From: Amorphophallus konjac
Lineage: Eukaryota; Streptophyta; Magnoliopsida; Alismatales; Araceae
Assembly (NCBI GenBank): GCA_022559845.1
Contig: CM040126.1
Span: 121,558,886-121,622,885, forward strand
DNA: 64,000 bases
Direction: 5' to 3'
Shown here: in pieces, positions 36,191 through 49,330 of the stretch
Layout: each line of letters opens with the position of its first letter
How positions within the stretch are numbered: the first letter of the stretch is position 1
Position numbers and translations under genes: made by a program
The notes under the pieces: model-generated
The model's database searches: none
Seen by the model: only the letters and a program-made list of their open reading frames with translations
Told to the model about the DNA's origin: nothing

Positions 36191-38933
36191 TGTTAGGTCC
36201 GATAGGTGCAACCGGATCTAGAAGGGGGGGTTGAATAGATCTTGCTAAAAGACTATGACTAATTAAAAACTTTAGCTAATTAAATCATAATCAACAACTA
36301 GAGTGCACATGAGGCACTTAGACATAAAGCACAGCGGAATAAGTAGATGGCTCAAGTGAAAACGGCAAAGCACGGTCCTACCCGCTTGAGTGTGTGATGG
36401 AGATAACCAAAATTAGATGCATTGAAACACGCCCACCAACCTATGAATGGGGATAGAGAAGATGGATCAATCTCACAAAGAAAAACCCACTGCACAGTGC
36501 ATTTTTAAGGTGGTTTAGTCTGTAAACCCACAGACCTATGTCCACCCCTCACCAAACTAGTGAGGCTTTACCACACGTTGCGAACGCAGCTCCACTTCCT
36601 ACACACAAACCCGTAGGGACTATTTTCCATACACGCTGCGAGTGCAGCACCACAGGGGGATGACACCCCACACACACACACACACGAGGATGAGGTCCTC
36701 ACGCCGAAACTGCAGCAACGGGGATGAACCCCACACACACACATAAAAAAAACAAACAACAAGCTACACGTACAGCAACCACACTTGGGATAGTCTCCCA
36801 AGAACACACATGGCTGAACACAGCCAAGGACTCACATCCGATCTCTAAACAGAGCACCGGACACACACTTGAAACATTGATTCAGAAAAGCAAAATGAAA
36901 GCCTAAAGCAAGCCAGAAGAATGCACTTGGACTTTTGATAACTGTGATGAAGCACTACTAAGCTAGGGGTTGGCTGCAAGGAGGGGCTGCACTTCCATCA
37001 ACTTCCTCTTCCTTTTTCACCACTGGTTTAGCTCAAACCAAGGCTGGTCTGCTCTAACTTCTTCTTTTCTTTCTCACTGATATTCTTCTTTAATGCACAA
37101 TGGCGTGGCTTTTTCTCTTACTCCAGCAGCAACTTCTTCTCTTGAGGAAGTTTCATTTAAATAGAAAAGCCCAGGGAACCTTTTATCGCCAATGGATCTT
37201 CTTTCCTTGAAACATGCGCCGATGTGAGCTTGAGTGCTTCTCAAGGCAGATCTGTAGCATCTTGTCTTCCATTGGCTGGCACCACCAAGGACGTCCTTCT
37301 GTCCTGTGAGATTTCTGCAATAGCAAATCTGATTGGGCGGAGGTAAAAAGGTGGCTTCCATGAGATGTGACTTTTCCCATATTTGGTCCCTGACTTTTTC
37401 TTTGACCAAAAGGATTGTTATGGAAAGCCAATGATGACAAGGACAGTTGACTGTCCAATGAGCCTTTTACTGATTGACCCATGACAGTCCTCTGTCCTTA
37501 TGACCAAAAAGCATAGCACAAAAAAGCTGACATTTCCTATATCTGGTCTCTGCCAAAAAGCTTCTCCCAAAAGGTTGTACTGCAGCCTTATTATAGAGAG
37601 GACAGTGGTCCGTCCTAGGAAACTCCTCCAGACCTCAAAAGATGTATTTTTGGGCATTTGCGGTTCCTATTTTTGCTCTCTAGATCCTTTTCTGAAAACA
37701 CCGCAGGTTTGCTACAAATGTCCTTGGGAGCTGCTCACTGAGGCATTTCATCAAACAAGTTCTGCTTCTTCATTGAGGTCAATGCATAATAGGACTTGAG
37801 CAAGTGAGGTCAATGCAGTTGAATTGGGCTCACTAAGGCATTTCATCAAGCAGTATGTATATGCTTAGACCTTGGTCTCTATATGTGCACAGACCCTAGA
37901 CAAGCTTAGACCTATATGTGCACAGACCTGGTTATGCAAATGTGAATGTGCACAGACTTGGTTAGGCAAATGTGACACATGCATAGACCCAGATGTGTTG
38001 AAGGCAAACATGCACATACCTATATACGTTGAAGACAAAACATGCACAGACCTTTTATGGCTAAGATGCATTTGTGCACCAACCTTGTATAGCTACATAT
38101 GCATAGACCTAACAACGCGTGTCGACCTTTGTTTTGAGCTAGCGAGATGTGCACTGACCTTGGCTTGTGCTAGGCAGAAGGTGCATCAACCTTACTTCTT
38201 CAAAGGCTGAATGTGCGTCGACCTTAGTCCTTCAGTTTTGGCATGTGCATCAACCTTACTTCTCCAAAGTCTCAATGTGCATCGACCTTAGTGCTTCAAC
38301 TTGGGCATGTGCAACGACCTTACCTTCAGAAGTAGCCAATGTGCCTCGACCTTGATACGCAGCAAACTGGAATGTGCATCGACCTTACTTCTTCATAAAT
38401 AGTAATGTGCGTCGACCTTACTTCTTCATGAACAGTAACGTGCATCGACCTTAGTCTAGTGTTAGCAAAAGGTGCATCGACCTTAGTTTGTGCTAGCGAA
38501 ATGTGCTTCAACCTTGATATGCACAGAACTAAAATGTGTATTGACCTTAGTCTTCACCAGAAAAACATGTGCATCGACCTTAGTCTTCACCAGACTAAAA
38601 ACTGTAGAATAATCTTTTCTTTCTTTTACCAAGCTCTTTCTTGGTTTCTGTGCCTGCCAACCATTTCTTGATATCTGTGCATGCATGTTGCCTGGATTTT
38701 CGTGCACCCGACTGTGTTATCACCTGCCTTAATTTTTGTGCACCCAGTTGCCTCGTTTTCTATGCCATTCTTGATTTCTTTCTATTTTTGTAGACATATT
38801 TTGTTGCCAACGTTGGCTTGACCTGAAATGCATGAATGTTGACATTATCAAATGCAGGTCAGACTAATCAATGACTCCATAGGTAGACATCATCAAAACC
38901 AAAGAATTAAGCATGTTACATACATGCCCAACA
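36191..38933 (-). mobile_element. Copia solo LTR nested in gypsy 1 LTR
   Basis: Begins TGTTAGGTCC and ends GCCCAACA, with TTCAA on both sides (36186-36190 and 38934-38938), so its borders are exact. Removing it rejoins GTGTTCAA with GGGCTCCTA, matching the related LTR at 21006-21022 (GTGTCCAAGGGCTC). On the minus strand it ends TCTATTCAACCCCCCCTTCT-like, as in Sirevirus LTRs. A minus-strand minisatellite GGTC(G/T)GTGCAC fills 37860-38590. With no internal region, it is the product of LTR-LTR recombination. Confidence 0.92.
37860..38590 (-). repeat. Minisatellite in nested solo LTR
   Basis: About 20 imperfect copies, on + as TGTGCATCGACCTTA or TGTGCACAGACCT, spaced 30-45 bp. Reverse-complemented they match the GGTCGGTGCA repeats of the copia 1 U3. 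Confidence 0.82.
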
Positions 38934-39722
38934 TTCAAGGGCTCCTATCTAGTCCCCTTTGTAGATGGTCGGAAATATACTATTAACCATGGGGTATGGT
39001 GATTACTGGCGTCGGATTGCACTGGGAGTACTTTTTTTATAAACGGGTGAAATCCATGAGGCAATCTCATAAAATTTACATGCTTGTTAAAGTACATTCT
39101 TGTTACATGCCAGTAAATTCTCGTTACATACTAGTACATTCTTGTCATTGAAAGGCCATGCTAAAATCTTGCCTAATTTTGTACTCATATCTCTATAGTT
39201 CACATCTTGTTACTTGTTATTACTATAGTTTTGTTCGCGTGTTTCATCGCATCTTATTTCTTACCTTCTAGAGCTAAAATATTAATTACTTAAACAATGC
39301 CTTCATATTGATACGAAGATACCTACTGGGCGAGTGTGCTCATTCCCTACTTTTCCAATTTTTTCAGGAAACTCTAGTGGGTCGGAATCGGACTGCTCAA
39401 GTGGTGAGTCCGAGAGTGAATGAAGACCGAGAGAAGCCTAGAGTGTCATGAGTCTATTTATGTTAGTTAAAAGTCATGTCAATGTAATTTTTCACTTTAT
39501 TGAGTCTAGTGAGTTATTATATTTAAAAGAGTCAAGTGTCAATTGTAAACATTATTTATTATTTAATAAAGTTAAGATTTGAGTATGTGGTGTTGTGCAT
39601 TCATTCTTCTGTGTGTGGATGTTATAGTGCTCTAACTGTCTTGCTAGCTCGAGACTTATCTTCCCGGCTCTTCATGTTTCCCGACTTATTCCGCTGCATA
39701 TCTCGGGGCGTGAATGTTAAGG

Positions 39723-39732
39723 TGGTATCAGA
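39723..39732 (+). promoter_or_regulatory. Primer-binding site, tRNA-Met(i), shortened
   Basis: TGGTATCAGA, ten bases of match to initiator tRNA-Met; the next bases differ from the usual GC. Confidence 0.8.
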
Positions 39733-39945
39733 CCTTAGGATTATTAAGTCCTAGGAAAATGTCAAGTCATTGGTTAAGTCCAAGGTTTAAGGACCCCCAC
39801 CTATGAAAAAAAATTTGAACCCATGTGAGATTGGGTAGAGCCCGGGTTAAGCTAGATCTCTAAGAAGAATTTACTTCTAGGATTAACGCTCATAAATTCC
39901 AAAGAAAATGACATTGTGTATTTTCTCAGGAACCTTACTTTCCAA

Positions 39946-40850
39946 ATGGCTGGCAACCGTGCGAACTAGGAAGCCATGCAAAAAACTATTACGGGTCTCA
40001 CCCAGGCCCTTTAGATGGTAGCTCAAGTAGGCACGCGACCTGGTGTCGGCGATCTGCATCAGAACTTTCGGAGTATGAACCCTCCACGATTCTCGGGATC
40101 ATCTAATCCGGATGAAGCAGAGAACTGGATTGACGAGATTGATAGAATCTTTAATGTTATGCAATGCACGGACCAGGAGAAGGTCCTGCTAGCCACATTT
40201 CAACTCAACAAGGATGCTCGCACGTGGTGGAAGGCCACCTCGGCCCATCTATAAAATGCACAACTCACTTGGGAGGAGTTTCTTGAGCTCTTCCGTGAGA
40301 AATATTTCTCAGAGCACGTCCGAGAGAGGAAAGCAGCCGAGTTTGCCTCTCCTAAGCAGGGCATGATGTCTGTAGTGGAGTATGAACTGCAATTCTCAAG
40401 GCTGGCACCATATGCTCCACACCTTGTCAGCACATAGCTTCTAAAGGTAAATAGATTTGTGGACGGATTGAGGCCCATCTTTGTCAAACAACTTGGCCTT
40501 CAAAATATCCGAACCTACATGGAAATGGTGCATAGGGCCCATTTATGTGAGAGGACCCTTGAGAAGGTCGAGAAATTCAAGGGCAAGGGTGAAGAATCTA
40601 GCCGAAAGAAGAGAAGTTCAACATCATGGGAACCTACAAGTCTCGCGATAACAAGAAGAGGTCCCGAAATGGCAACGGGAACGATAAGAATAAAAGGGTG
40701 AAGGAAAAAGAGAAGCAAGTCATGGCGGCTTGCACGTTTTGTGAGAAGTTTGGTCATTCGATCGAAGAATTCTGGAAGCGCCTTGGCACATGTCTACGCT
40801 GTGACAGTCGGGAGCACCGCATGCCCGATTGCCCACTTATGAAGGACTAG
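39946..40850 (+). pseudogene. gag: gag of gypsy element 1
   Basis: ATG at 39946 (MAGNRAN) begins the frame; TAG at 39967 and 40012, TAA near 40252 and TAG near 40436 interrupt it. Retrotransposon gag core: PPRFSGSSNPDEAENWIDEI, TWWKATSAHL, WEEFLELFREKYF. A frameshift near 40625 precedes a zinc knuckle CLRCDSREHRMPDC. Several stops stand where relatives have Gln. It ends at a TAG at 40848-40850. Confidence 0.85.
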
Positions 40851-43800
40851 CCCACAAAGAATGATGGTGGTCGTAGGTGGCAAGGTCATCTAAATGCCGT
40901 AATGAAGGATGAAGCTAGAAAGGAAAGTGATATGATTGAAGATACCATCCAAATTTATTCACATCCTGCCTTTGTTTTATTCGATACCAGTGCTTCACAT
41001 TCTTTTGTATCCACTGCTTTTGCTAAAACTTTACCAATTTCACATGTTCCTTTACCTTCGGATCTAGCTATTACTACACCCTTAGGTTCTAGAACTGACC
41101 TCAAAACCCACTACCCTAATAGTGAGGTAACCACAGGAGGTCATAATCTTCCTGCAAACCTCGTATGCCTTGACATGGAAGGCTACGATGCCATCTTAGG
41201 TATTGATTGACTATCCGAGCACTATGTCGACAGTAATTATCGCCATCGGAGATTCTCCATCTATAAATCGGACCTTCCAAAGTTTTATTTCCTTGGCATT
41301 AAATATAGGAAGCATCCTATACTCATCTCTTCTCTTCACGCCTGCAAACTCATCTCGCAAGGTTGTGAAGCTTTGCTTGCTTCCGTAGTTATCACCGAGT
41401 CCAAGGAACTCATTTTAGAGGAAATCCCTATTGTAAGATTATTCCCGGATGTCTTTCCTTCCGAATTACCTGATTTACCGCCCATAAGGGATGTGAACTT
41501 TTCAATTGAATTAATTCTCAAAGCAACACCTATCTCCAAGGATCCTTATAGGATGTCCCCCACGGAACTCAAGGAGTTGAAGAAGCAACTTCAAGAGCTA
41601 TTGGAGAAGGGTTTCATTCGACTAAGCACATCCCCTTGGGGTGCACCGATTCTCTTTGTCAGAAAGAAGGATTGATCCCTCAGGCTATGCATCGATTACC
41701 GGCAATTAAATGAACTCACCATCAAAAATAATTATCCATCATCGCGTATCGATGAATTGTTCGACCAGATCTCTAGACCAAAGTATTTCTCTAAAATAGA
41801 CCTAAGGTCTGGTTACCACCAACTGAGGATTAAAGATGAAGACATCCACAAGACTGCATTTCGAAGCAGATATGGGAATTATGAGTTTGTGGTTATGCCT
41901 TTTGGGCTAACCAACGCCCCCGCAACTTTTATGCAATTAATGAACAATGTCGTTAGGCCCTATCTGGACTAATTTGTGGTCATCTTTATAGATGATATCC
42001 TTATCTATTCAAAGACACGAGAGGAGCATGAAGAACACTTAAGGATAGCTTTATAAGTACTTAGGGAACATCAACTCTATGCGAAGCTTAATAAATGTGA
42101 GTTCTGGCTAAAGGATGTCTCATTCCTTGGCCACATTATCTCAAAGGAAGGTATCGCTGTGGATCTTTCTAAAGTTGAAGCTATCAAGAATTGGAGTAGA
42201 CCAACAACCGTGACTGAAGTCAGGAGTTTTCTTGGTCTAGCTGGCTAGTACATGCGGTTTGTAAAAGATTTCTCTAAAATAGCCATCCCTCTGACTGGGC
42301 TTACAATGAAGGAAAATCCTCTTATATGGTCGAAGGATTGTGAAGAAAGTTTCTTGACTCTAAAGGAACATCTTACTACTGCACCTGTGTTAGCACTGCC
42401 CGTTGAAGGTGGTAGCTTCAAGGTATATACCGACGCATCAAGCGTTGGTCTTGGCTGTGTTCTTATGCAACACGGTAGGGTAATCTGTTATGCTTTGAGA
42501 CAGCTGAAGCATCATGAGGAGAATTGCCCGGTACATGATCTTGAACTAGATGTTGTTATCTTCGCCTTGAAGATATGGAGACACTACCTCTATGGAAAGA
42601 AATTTATGGTATTTTCAGACCACAAAAGTCTAAAGTATCTCTTCTCCCATAAGGATTTAAACATGAGGCAAAGAAGATGGTAGGAATATCTCATGGATTT
42701 TGATTATTCTATTCAATATCACCCGATAAAGGCTAATGCTGTAGCAGATGCACTCAGCAAAAAACCCAAGGCTATTTTATCTAGTCTCAGGATGGGCATG
42801 ACAAACCTCCTTGAAGACTTTGCTAAGTTGAACCTACATGTTGACACGGAAAGTGAAAGGTGTATTATCGCCAACATCCGGTCACAACCTACATTAATTG
42901 AAGATCTAGCCAAGCTACAAGATGGTGATCCTATACTGGTTGAGATCAAAACTAATATTGATCAACGGCCAGATTTCTCTGTCGCAACCGATGGAAGATT
43001 ATTATTCCGAGGTCGGATCTGTGTGCCAGATCATGCGGAAACCAAGAAGCTCATAGGTCGCATTATGCTATTCACCCTGGTGCTACCAAAATGTATCAAG
43101 ACATTAAAAGAAACTTCTGGTGGCCTAATGTAAAGAGAGAAGTGGTGGATTTTGTATCTCACTGCTTAACATGTCAGCAAGTCAAGGCGGAACATCAAAA
43201 GCCTGTTGGAAAACTGCATCCCTTAGAAATTCTCGAGTGGAAGTGGGAAAGCATATTGATGAATTTTATCATGGGTTTGCCTAAGACAAGAGGCGAACTG
43301 GATGGTATATGGGTGATTATTGATCGCCAGAAAAAATCTGTACATTTTCCTACCATTAAAAGTCGATGGTGCAAGGATGTCCAGCGGCATTGTATATCAT
43401 GGAAATTATCCGACTACATGGAGTCACTGTCACAATAATATCTGACCGAGACCCTCGTTTCACATCACAATTCTAGAAGGGTCTACAACATTCCTTGGGG
43501 ACCCAGTTAAATTTTAACATTGCATTTCATCCACAAACTGATGGCCAAACTAAAAGAACTAATCAAGTAGTTGAAGATATGTTTAGGGCTTGTGCAATTG
43601 ATTTTGGTGGAAGCTGGCACGACCACTTGCCTCTAGTCAAGTTTGCCTACAACAATAGATACCAAGCTAGCATTCAAATGGCACCGTTCGAGACACTGTA
43701 TGGGTGGAGTTGCCGTTCGCCAATCTGCTAGATTGAAGTTGAAAAGAAACAACTTCTAGGCCCTGAACTTGTCAGGCATACAATCGAGAAGATCCAACTA

Positions 43801-44304
43801 ATCAGGGAAAGACTCCAGATGGCACAATCAAGATAAAAGACATATGCTGATATTAGAAGATGAGACCTGAAATTTCAAGTAGGAGACTATGTGTTCGTCA
43901 AGGTTTCCCCAGGTCATGGAATTCAAAGATTCGGCATCAAAGGCAAGCTTACTTCGAGATTCATTGGCCCTTTTGAAATTCTTGAAAGGGTTGGCGAGGT
44001 CGCGTATCGGATAGCTTGGCCTCCTCAACTAGCTAGAGTACATGATGTGTTCCATGTCTTGATCCTAAAAAGGTATGTTCATGACCCATTTCATATTATA
44101 AGTCATGATGATCTAGTGGTAAAAAAGGACCTAACGTACGAGCAAATGCCACTCAAAATAATTGATCGAGAGGTGCATCAGCTTCGAAATAAAATCATTC
44201 CCATGATAAAAGTCCAGTGGAGTAAATGCCTAGAACAAGAAGTTACATGGGAGACGGAGGAAGCAATGTGCAAAAGATTCCCCAAACTGTTCGACTGTAA
44301 GTAA
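40851..44304 (+). pseudogene. pol: pol of gypsy element 1 (PR-RT-RH-INT-chromodomain)
   Basis: Protease around 40980 (VLFDTSASHSFVS; the usual DTGAS is DTSAS here, so the catalytic Gly is lost). Reverse transcriptase [25 protein letters not shown] and FVVIFIDDILIYS, RNase H ([35 protein letters not shown]), integrase zinc finger (HCLTCQQVKAEHQKP), catalytic core (MNFIMGLPKT, DGQTKRTNQVVEDM) and a C-terminal chromodomain-like end (DREVHQLRNKIIPMIKVQW, VTWETEEAM). Stops near 41208, 41673, 41970, 42053, 42248, 42681, 43473, 43728 and 43834 and frameshifts near 43060 and 43400 kill it. Many are Trp or Gln codons changed to stop by single C-to-T or G-to-A steps. Confidence 0.9.
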
Positions 44305-44349
44305 AATATTCTCTATAACCTCATGCATTGAATTTGGGGACCAAATTCT

Positions 44350-44366
44350 TTTTAAGTGGGGGAGGG
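44350..44366 (+). promoter_or_regulatory. Polypurine tract
   Basis: TTTTTAAGTGGGGGAGGG type sequence directly before the 3' LTR start at 44367. Confidence 0.85.
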
Positions 44367-45652
44367 TGTAGTACCCCTGGAATTTTTCTGGTAATTTTCT
44401 AGAATTATTAAAAATTTAAAGGGAACTATTTAAGTATTAAATAGGCTTAAGTGGGCTTAACCATTCAAACCCATTGATTTAAAAGCCCAGCTACTAATTA
44501 GATAAATAGGTCCACTTAAAATGGGCCTTAAACCCAGAAACCCAAGCTTTTGGCCCAAGCCCAAACCCTAGAGACACATTAGAGAAATTCCCTAATTAAA
44601 GGAGATAATAGGGGGATAATTAGAGTTTGAATTAAAATAAAATTCAATTTTTGGCAAGCCAGGTAAGTCACGGTCAGTCGCGCAACTGCGACCTGATGAT
44701 AGCGGTCTTGGCCCGACCACGACCTAGTTCCGTCAACGGAAAGAGATAAACCTAGGAAAGTTTAGATTTTTATCCACCCAAGCGCCAAGGATCGATGTGA
44801 TCCGGCATGGGAACTTGCCTAGGACTTTTAGGGGATTGAATTGACACCCTCTAGGACTCCTAATTCGATCTAATCTCTCAGCCCTAGGCCATCCTTTATA
44901 AATAGGTCCCAGGTTTATCCTACGTGAACCCTAATTTTGGATCGCGTGGTTCGAACGTGTGGTATCATCTTCTCTAGTTAGTCCTTTAGAACTTTTTGAT
45001 CCTTTTAGTATCTTCTAATGACCCTCTGATTTTGGTATTAGGAGATCCAGAAACCTAGGAGATAGAACGCTTGGAAGTCATTGGTTCAACATAGGACACG
45101 CAAGAACGGGAGCCTTCTTCCAGCAAGAAATTCGAAGTTTAAGGACTAACCCAGAGGTAGGTTATCTCATGATTGGGTAAAACATCAAGTTAGGAGTAAA
45201 AGCCCTATGTTTTCTCTTAGTTTCATGCCCCATGCTCGAAGAATTTCATGTTTTTTCATGACTGTGCAATAAGGTTTATACACTCATGCTGTCCATATAA
45301 TTTAAACTAAAAGATGGAAACTTTCCTTGATCACATGTCCTTTTTTATGCATTGTTCACATATTAGCATGCTTTCGTTCCAGTTTAATATAGGATGCATC
45401 TCCATTTGCCATGAAATAGGCTCTGTACGCCGGACTATTGCTTCTATCTGGAGACGGACAAATAGCGATCCTACAGAGATCGCTATCTTCAAATAGCGAT
45501 CTCCTATAAATCGTGATCTACACTGTTCACCCCAAACAATGATTAGATTTAACCCTTTTATACCCTGATATATATAATTTGTGCTATTATGGTTCTGTTG
45601 CATCAAGTTTTAAGGGGTTATGTTTTGTTGACATATCATGCTTTCAAACCTA
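44367..45652 (+). repeat. 3' LTR of gypsy element 1, truncated
   Basis: Matches 33892-35195 of the 5' LTR and ends after CATGCTTTCAAACCT. TATA box at 44897-44904. The dyad of the 5' LTR is present as TAGCGATC and GATCGCTA near 45463-45486, changed on both arms but still paired. Confidence 0.87.
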
Positions 45653-46370
45653 TTATGCATACACTAGCAAACAAGTATCAGAGATTAACAGACAAGTGGA
45701 TGATCTTACGCCATTTCTTTTTGTTTTAACCTTTTTTTTGTGTTTTGATTTAATTAATTTTTCTTCGATTTTCTCTTTTTTCTCTTTTTTGATTTTAACA
45801 AATATAAAATTCACACTTAGTAGGAGGGACCCTAATTGCACTTTGTTTTACCGCCGTGTCAGCTAGGGGCACTCATCTCACCACGAATAGGTAACTAACT
45901 CCGGGGTACTTCAGTGGTACAACCAGCCCAGTGAACGAAGAGGGAATCCTTCACTGTCGGGGACTTACGGAGGTCCCAATGGAGGAGATCCTAGTCCGTC
46001 GAGAGGAATTCCCGCCAGAGAGTCCTTCCTTCACCGAGAGGGGTTAATCCTTAAATAAGTAAAAGAAAGAAAAGAAAAGGGGTAAATGCATGAAATGCAT
46101 TGCTGAATAAAAGATGTATAACACACAAATACCAGAGATAAACACACAAATAGAACAAAGATAATCACAATGATATAACAGAGATATAAAAGTAATAAAC
46201 AGATGGAGTAGGATACAACCGTTCCTCTTTCCGAGACACGTAGATCACTTGAAAAAAAGAGAAAGGGGCTCTAAGGGTGCACGTAGTGCACGAGGGGAAT
46301 GACGTAGCGCACTTGGGCGCAATAAGGAGGGGGGGGGGCATGAGGGTGCCAAATAGAGGGGAACAAGGAG

Positions 46371-46690
46371 GGGCACACGTGGGTGCCAAATGGAGGAGGG
46401 CACACGTGGGTGCCGAATGGAGGAGAAGGGGCACACGTGGGTGCTAAATGGAGGGGAAAGGCACGTGGTGCACGAGACAACGTTAACCTCTCAAGTAACC
46501 ACAAAGGACCGGGGGAGTGCACGAAGTGCACGAGGGGAGTGGGCGCACTTGGGCGCAGTAGGGAAGGGCACACGTGGGTGCCGAAAGGAGGGACACACGT
46601 GGGTATCAAAAGGAGGGGCACACGTGGGTGCCAAAAGGAGGGACACACGTGGGTGTCAAAAGGAGGGGCACACGTGGGTGCCGAATAGTT
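46371..46690. repeat. 25-26 bp tandem repeat containing CACGTG
   Basis: Unit GGGCACACGTGGGTGCCRAA plus AGGAG, at least eight copies, regular 25-bp spacing from 46567 to 46690 and a looser group at 46371-46460. Open frames through it (rich in HVG or CAPP words) are artefacts of the repeat. Confidence 0.85.
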
Positions 46691-47159
46691 TGTGGGTAAC
46701 AAAAAAAGAGAGTAAAAAGCAGGTCCCACCGTGATCGCCAGAGATGTGAACGCGTCACGTGGTGGAAAGAGAGAGAGAGATGTGGTATTTCCCTCTCTCT
46801 TTAATAAAGGGTAAAAGAAATGAGGACAAAAATAATGGAAACGCGCGCTGTAGGGGATGTGGAAGAACGGTGGACAAGTACGACCTACAGATGACACTCT
46901 AGTTGAGACAGAGAGAATTTAGACTGGCCGAACTCCGGTACGTGACAGAGATAGGGGTCCAAGGACCCTCTCGCACAAACTGAACCCCTTCCCGGTAGGC
47001 GTGACCCACCGTTCCGAGAGCAGCTTTTCAGATATCGAATTCGAGTCCTGGGACTCTACGTAATAGGAGTTGACAGACGGGAAGATATGTAGACTCGAAA
47101 TTTGTAACGATTTATCACTCCTCGGACAGTTACAAGAATAATATAAATAAAAGCACACC

Positions 47160-47720
47160 ACCGCAGGACATTGGTCTTTGCGGGGTTTTAACAGGAATAT
47201 AGCAATATGAGCAGTAATTAATATATGTACATATAGAAACCACCGCGAGACATTGGCCTTACGGGATTTTTAATGCAACATAAATAATACATATAAGTAT
47301 ATATATAAACCACCACGAGACATTGACCTCTGCGGGGTTTTTTACTATAACATAGATAATAAATATAAGTATATATATATATATAAACCACCACGAGACT
47401 TTGGCCTCTGCGGGGTTTTCACTACGATATAGATAATAAATATAAGTATATATATATATAAACCACCACGAGACTTTGGCCTTTGCGGGGTTTTTACTAT
47501 AACATAGATATTAAATATAAGTATATATATAAACCACTACGAGACATTGGCCTTTGCGGGGTTTTTAATATAACATAGATAATGACTATAAGTATATATA
47601 TAAACCACCACGAGACATTGGCCTCTGCGGGGTTTTTACTATAATATAAGTATATATAACAAGAAATAAAAAGGGGATCGAATAAACCGCCGCGAGATGT
47701 TATTCTCCGCGGGGTTTTAG
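47160..47720. repeat. 69-78 bp tandem repeat, about seven copies
   Basis: Each unit has AACCACCACGAGACATTGGC, CTCTGCGGGGTTTTT, then an AT-rich part with a TATA run. Units begin near 47238, 47307, 47384, 47461, 47532, 47603 and 47683. Length differences come mostly from the TA run. A decayed form (CCGCGGGG...CTCCGCG) continues to about 47950. Confidence 0.85.
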
Positions 47721-48750
47721 AGCGATGATAGGGGAATGCTGAAATTAAATAGTTAGGGGTTAGAGAGTAGGGTGCAGAAAATAAAATGCTGAAATGGAAA
47801 CAGTCGCGGGAGGTGACCCACCGCACCAATTATGAGTTAGATATACAGAAAGTAGATCACAGAAACCACCGCGGGGAATAATCCTCCGCGTGGGTGAGGC
47901 CAGAGACAGAAGAAGATAACCGCTGCGGGAAGCAACTCTCCGCGGGTGTTATTAAAACAAAGATGATCAAAATGGAGCGCGCGTTAGGAGTGTTGTGATC
48001 GCCAGGGACCGAGGGTCCCGAGTGGATTGATCGCTTTTACCTTTGACGCGGGAATTGCGTGGGTTCCTTCTTCCTCTTCTTTCGACAGGCCGAAGAAGAG
48101 GGCCTTTTAGCTCGTTACCCCTACACAAAGAACGAACAGAGAAAAAAACAACTAGTTGGTGGGAACGACGGCGGTGTAGTACCAATCCTTAGATAATAAA
48201 ACTGTAAATAACATAAACGAACACGTACCTGGTTGGTGGTGTTTAAAACCCCTTTAGAACTAAAGGGTATGGAATGTCATGATGAAATGCACAAACACAA
48301 AGACACTCACAAGCGAGGCCCTCTCGGAGAGAAAGGCATGGCACATATGTTAAATGATGCATGCAACATGATTAATTGACTGATTAAAAATAAGAGAGGG
48401 GAGAAAAGCTTATCGGTGGAGGCCAGCGACGAGCTTTGAGAACGGCTTCAATATCACGAGCACAACACGATCGAAGGACTTCAAAACGGACATCAGAAAC
48501 TGATTAGGCCGAACATAATAACACACACACAAGCGTATACATGTGAATGATAAATATATTTATATAAACATTACATAGCCATATTAAAAATATTTAACAT
48601 TTGCCTACGTACAAACATATATAAACATATACGTAAGTTGGTCAAAATAAAAGAACATGAATTTGAGAGAAAAGGCGAGAAAGGGAGAGAGAAAACTCTT
48701 TTTTTTTGTTTATTATTTTTAAAGACTTTGTTTTTAAAGAAAGAGGATGA

Positions 48751-48804
48751 GATATATATATATATATGATATATATGTGATATATATATATATATGATAT
48801 ATAT

Positions 48805-48840
<36 letters not shown>
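48751..48840. repeat. (TA)n microsatellite
   Basis: ATATAT runs broken by GATATATATGTG words, within the Tat-like LTR. Confidence 0.9.
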
Positions 48841-48843
<3 letters not shown>

Positions 48844-48849
48844 GAAAGA

Positions 48850-49063
48850 AAGAGAGAGAGAGAGAGGAGATGAGAAGGAGAGAGGGACGGAGGGGGGGCG
48901 TGTCAGAGAGAGGGAAAGAAAGAGAGAAGATAGAGAGGGGGGTATTAAATAAAAAATAAAAAAAGAGGGGAGAGAGAGATCGATGGGGAGGAAGAGGGAG
49001 AGAGAGAGAGAAAACGGGAGAGGGAGAGGCAGTGAGAGGAGAGAGAGATCGCGGCAGGATGCC

Positions 49064-49135
<72 letters not shown>

Positions 49136-49330
49136 GAGGCAGTGAGAGGAGAGAGAGAGATCGTGGCAGGATGCCGTGAGAGAGAGAGAGAGGAAACGGG
49201 GGAGAGAGACAGAGCGAGAGGAGAGAGGGAGACGGTGCGAGGGGAGAGAAGAGAGACGATGGGATGAGAGAGAGAGAGAGGAGGGATGCGAGAGAAAGAG
49301 AGAGGGGGAGAGAGAACCGAGAGGGGGCTC
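48850..49330. repeat. (GA)n-rich tract with a duplicated block
   Basis: The purine-rich + strand holds a pure GA run at about 49064-49122. The block GGCAGTGAGAGGAGAGAGAG ending in GCAGGATGCCG occurs at 49028 and again at 49138, about 110 bp apart, on either side of the GA run. Glu-Arg or Ser-Leu open frames are artefacts. Confidence 0.88.

Larger units (their letters stand above)
33892..39714 (+). repeat. 5' LTR of gypsy element 1, interrupted
   Basis: Starts TGTAGTACCC and ends near GGGGCGTGA before the primer site; the exact end is uncertain because the usual CA is missing. TATAAATA at 34426-34433 is the likely TATA box. Downstream, GATAACGGTC and GACCGCTATC (34988-34997, 35005-35014) form a dyad, and a second GCGGCC/GACCGC group lies near 35575-35635. 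The nested copia solo LTR occupies 36191-38933. Confidence 0.85.
33892..45652 (+). mobile_element. Gypsy element 1, Del/Tekay-type chromovirus
   Basis: 5' LTR (with nested solo LTR), primer site, gag, pol with reverse transcriptase before integrase (Ty3/gypsy order), chromodomain-like C-terminus, polypurine tract, truncated 3' LTR. Without the nested insertion the LTR is about 3.1 kb, long like those of Del/Tekay elements. LTR starts differ at about 9 of 195 positions by eye, mostly transitions. The 3' LTR stops abruptly at about 45652, so the right duplication is lost. Confidence 0.9.

Noticed and set aside
46371..46690. CRISPR-like array
   Set aside because: Head-to-tail 25-bp repeats with no spacers.
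46245..46897. 208-codon and shorter frames with Cys-Ala-Pro-Pro or His-Val-Gly words
   Set aside because: Translation of the 25-bp tandem repeat; no conserved domain.
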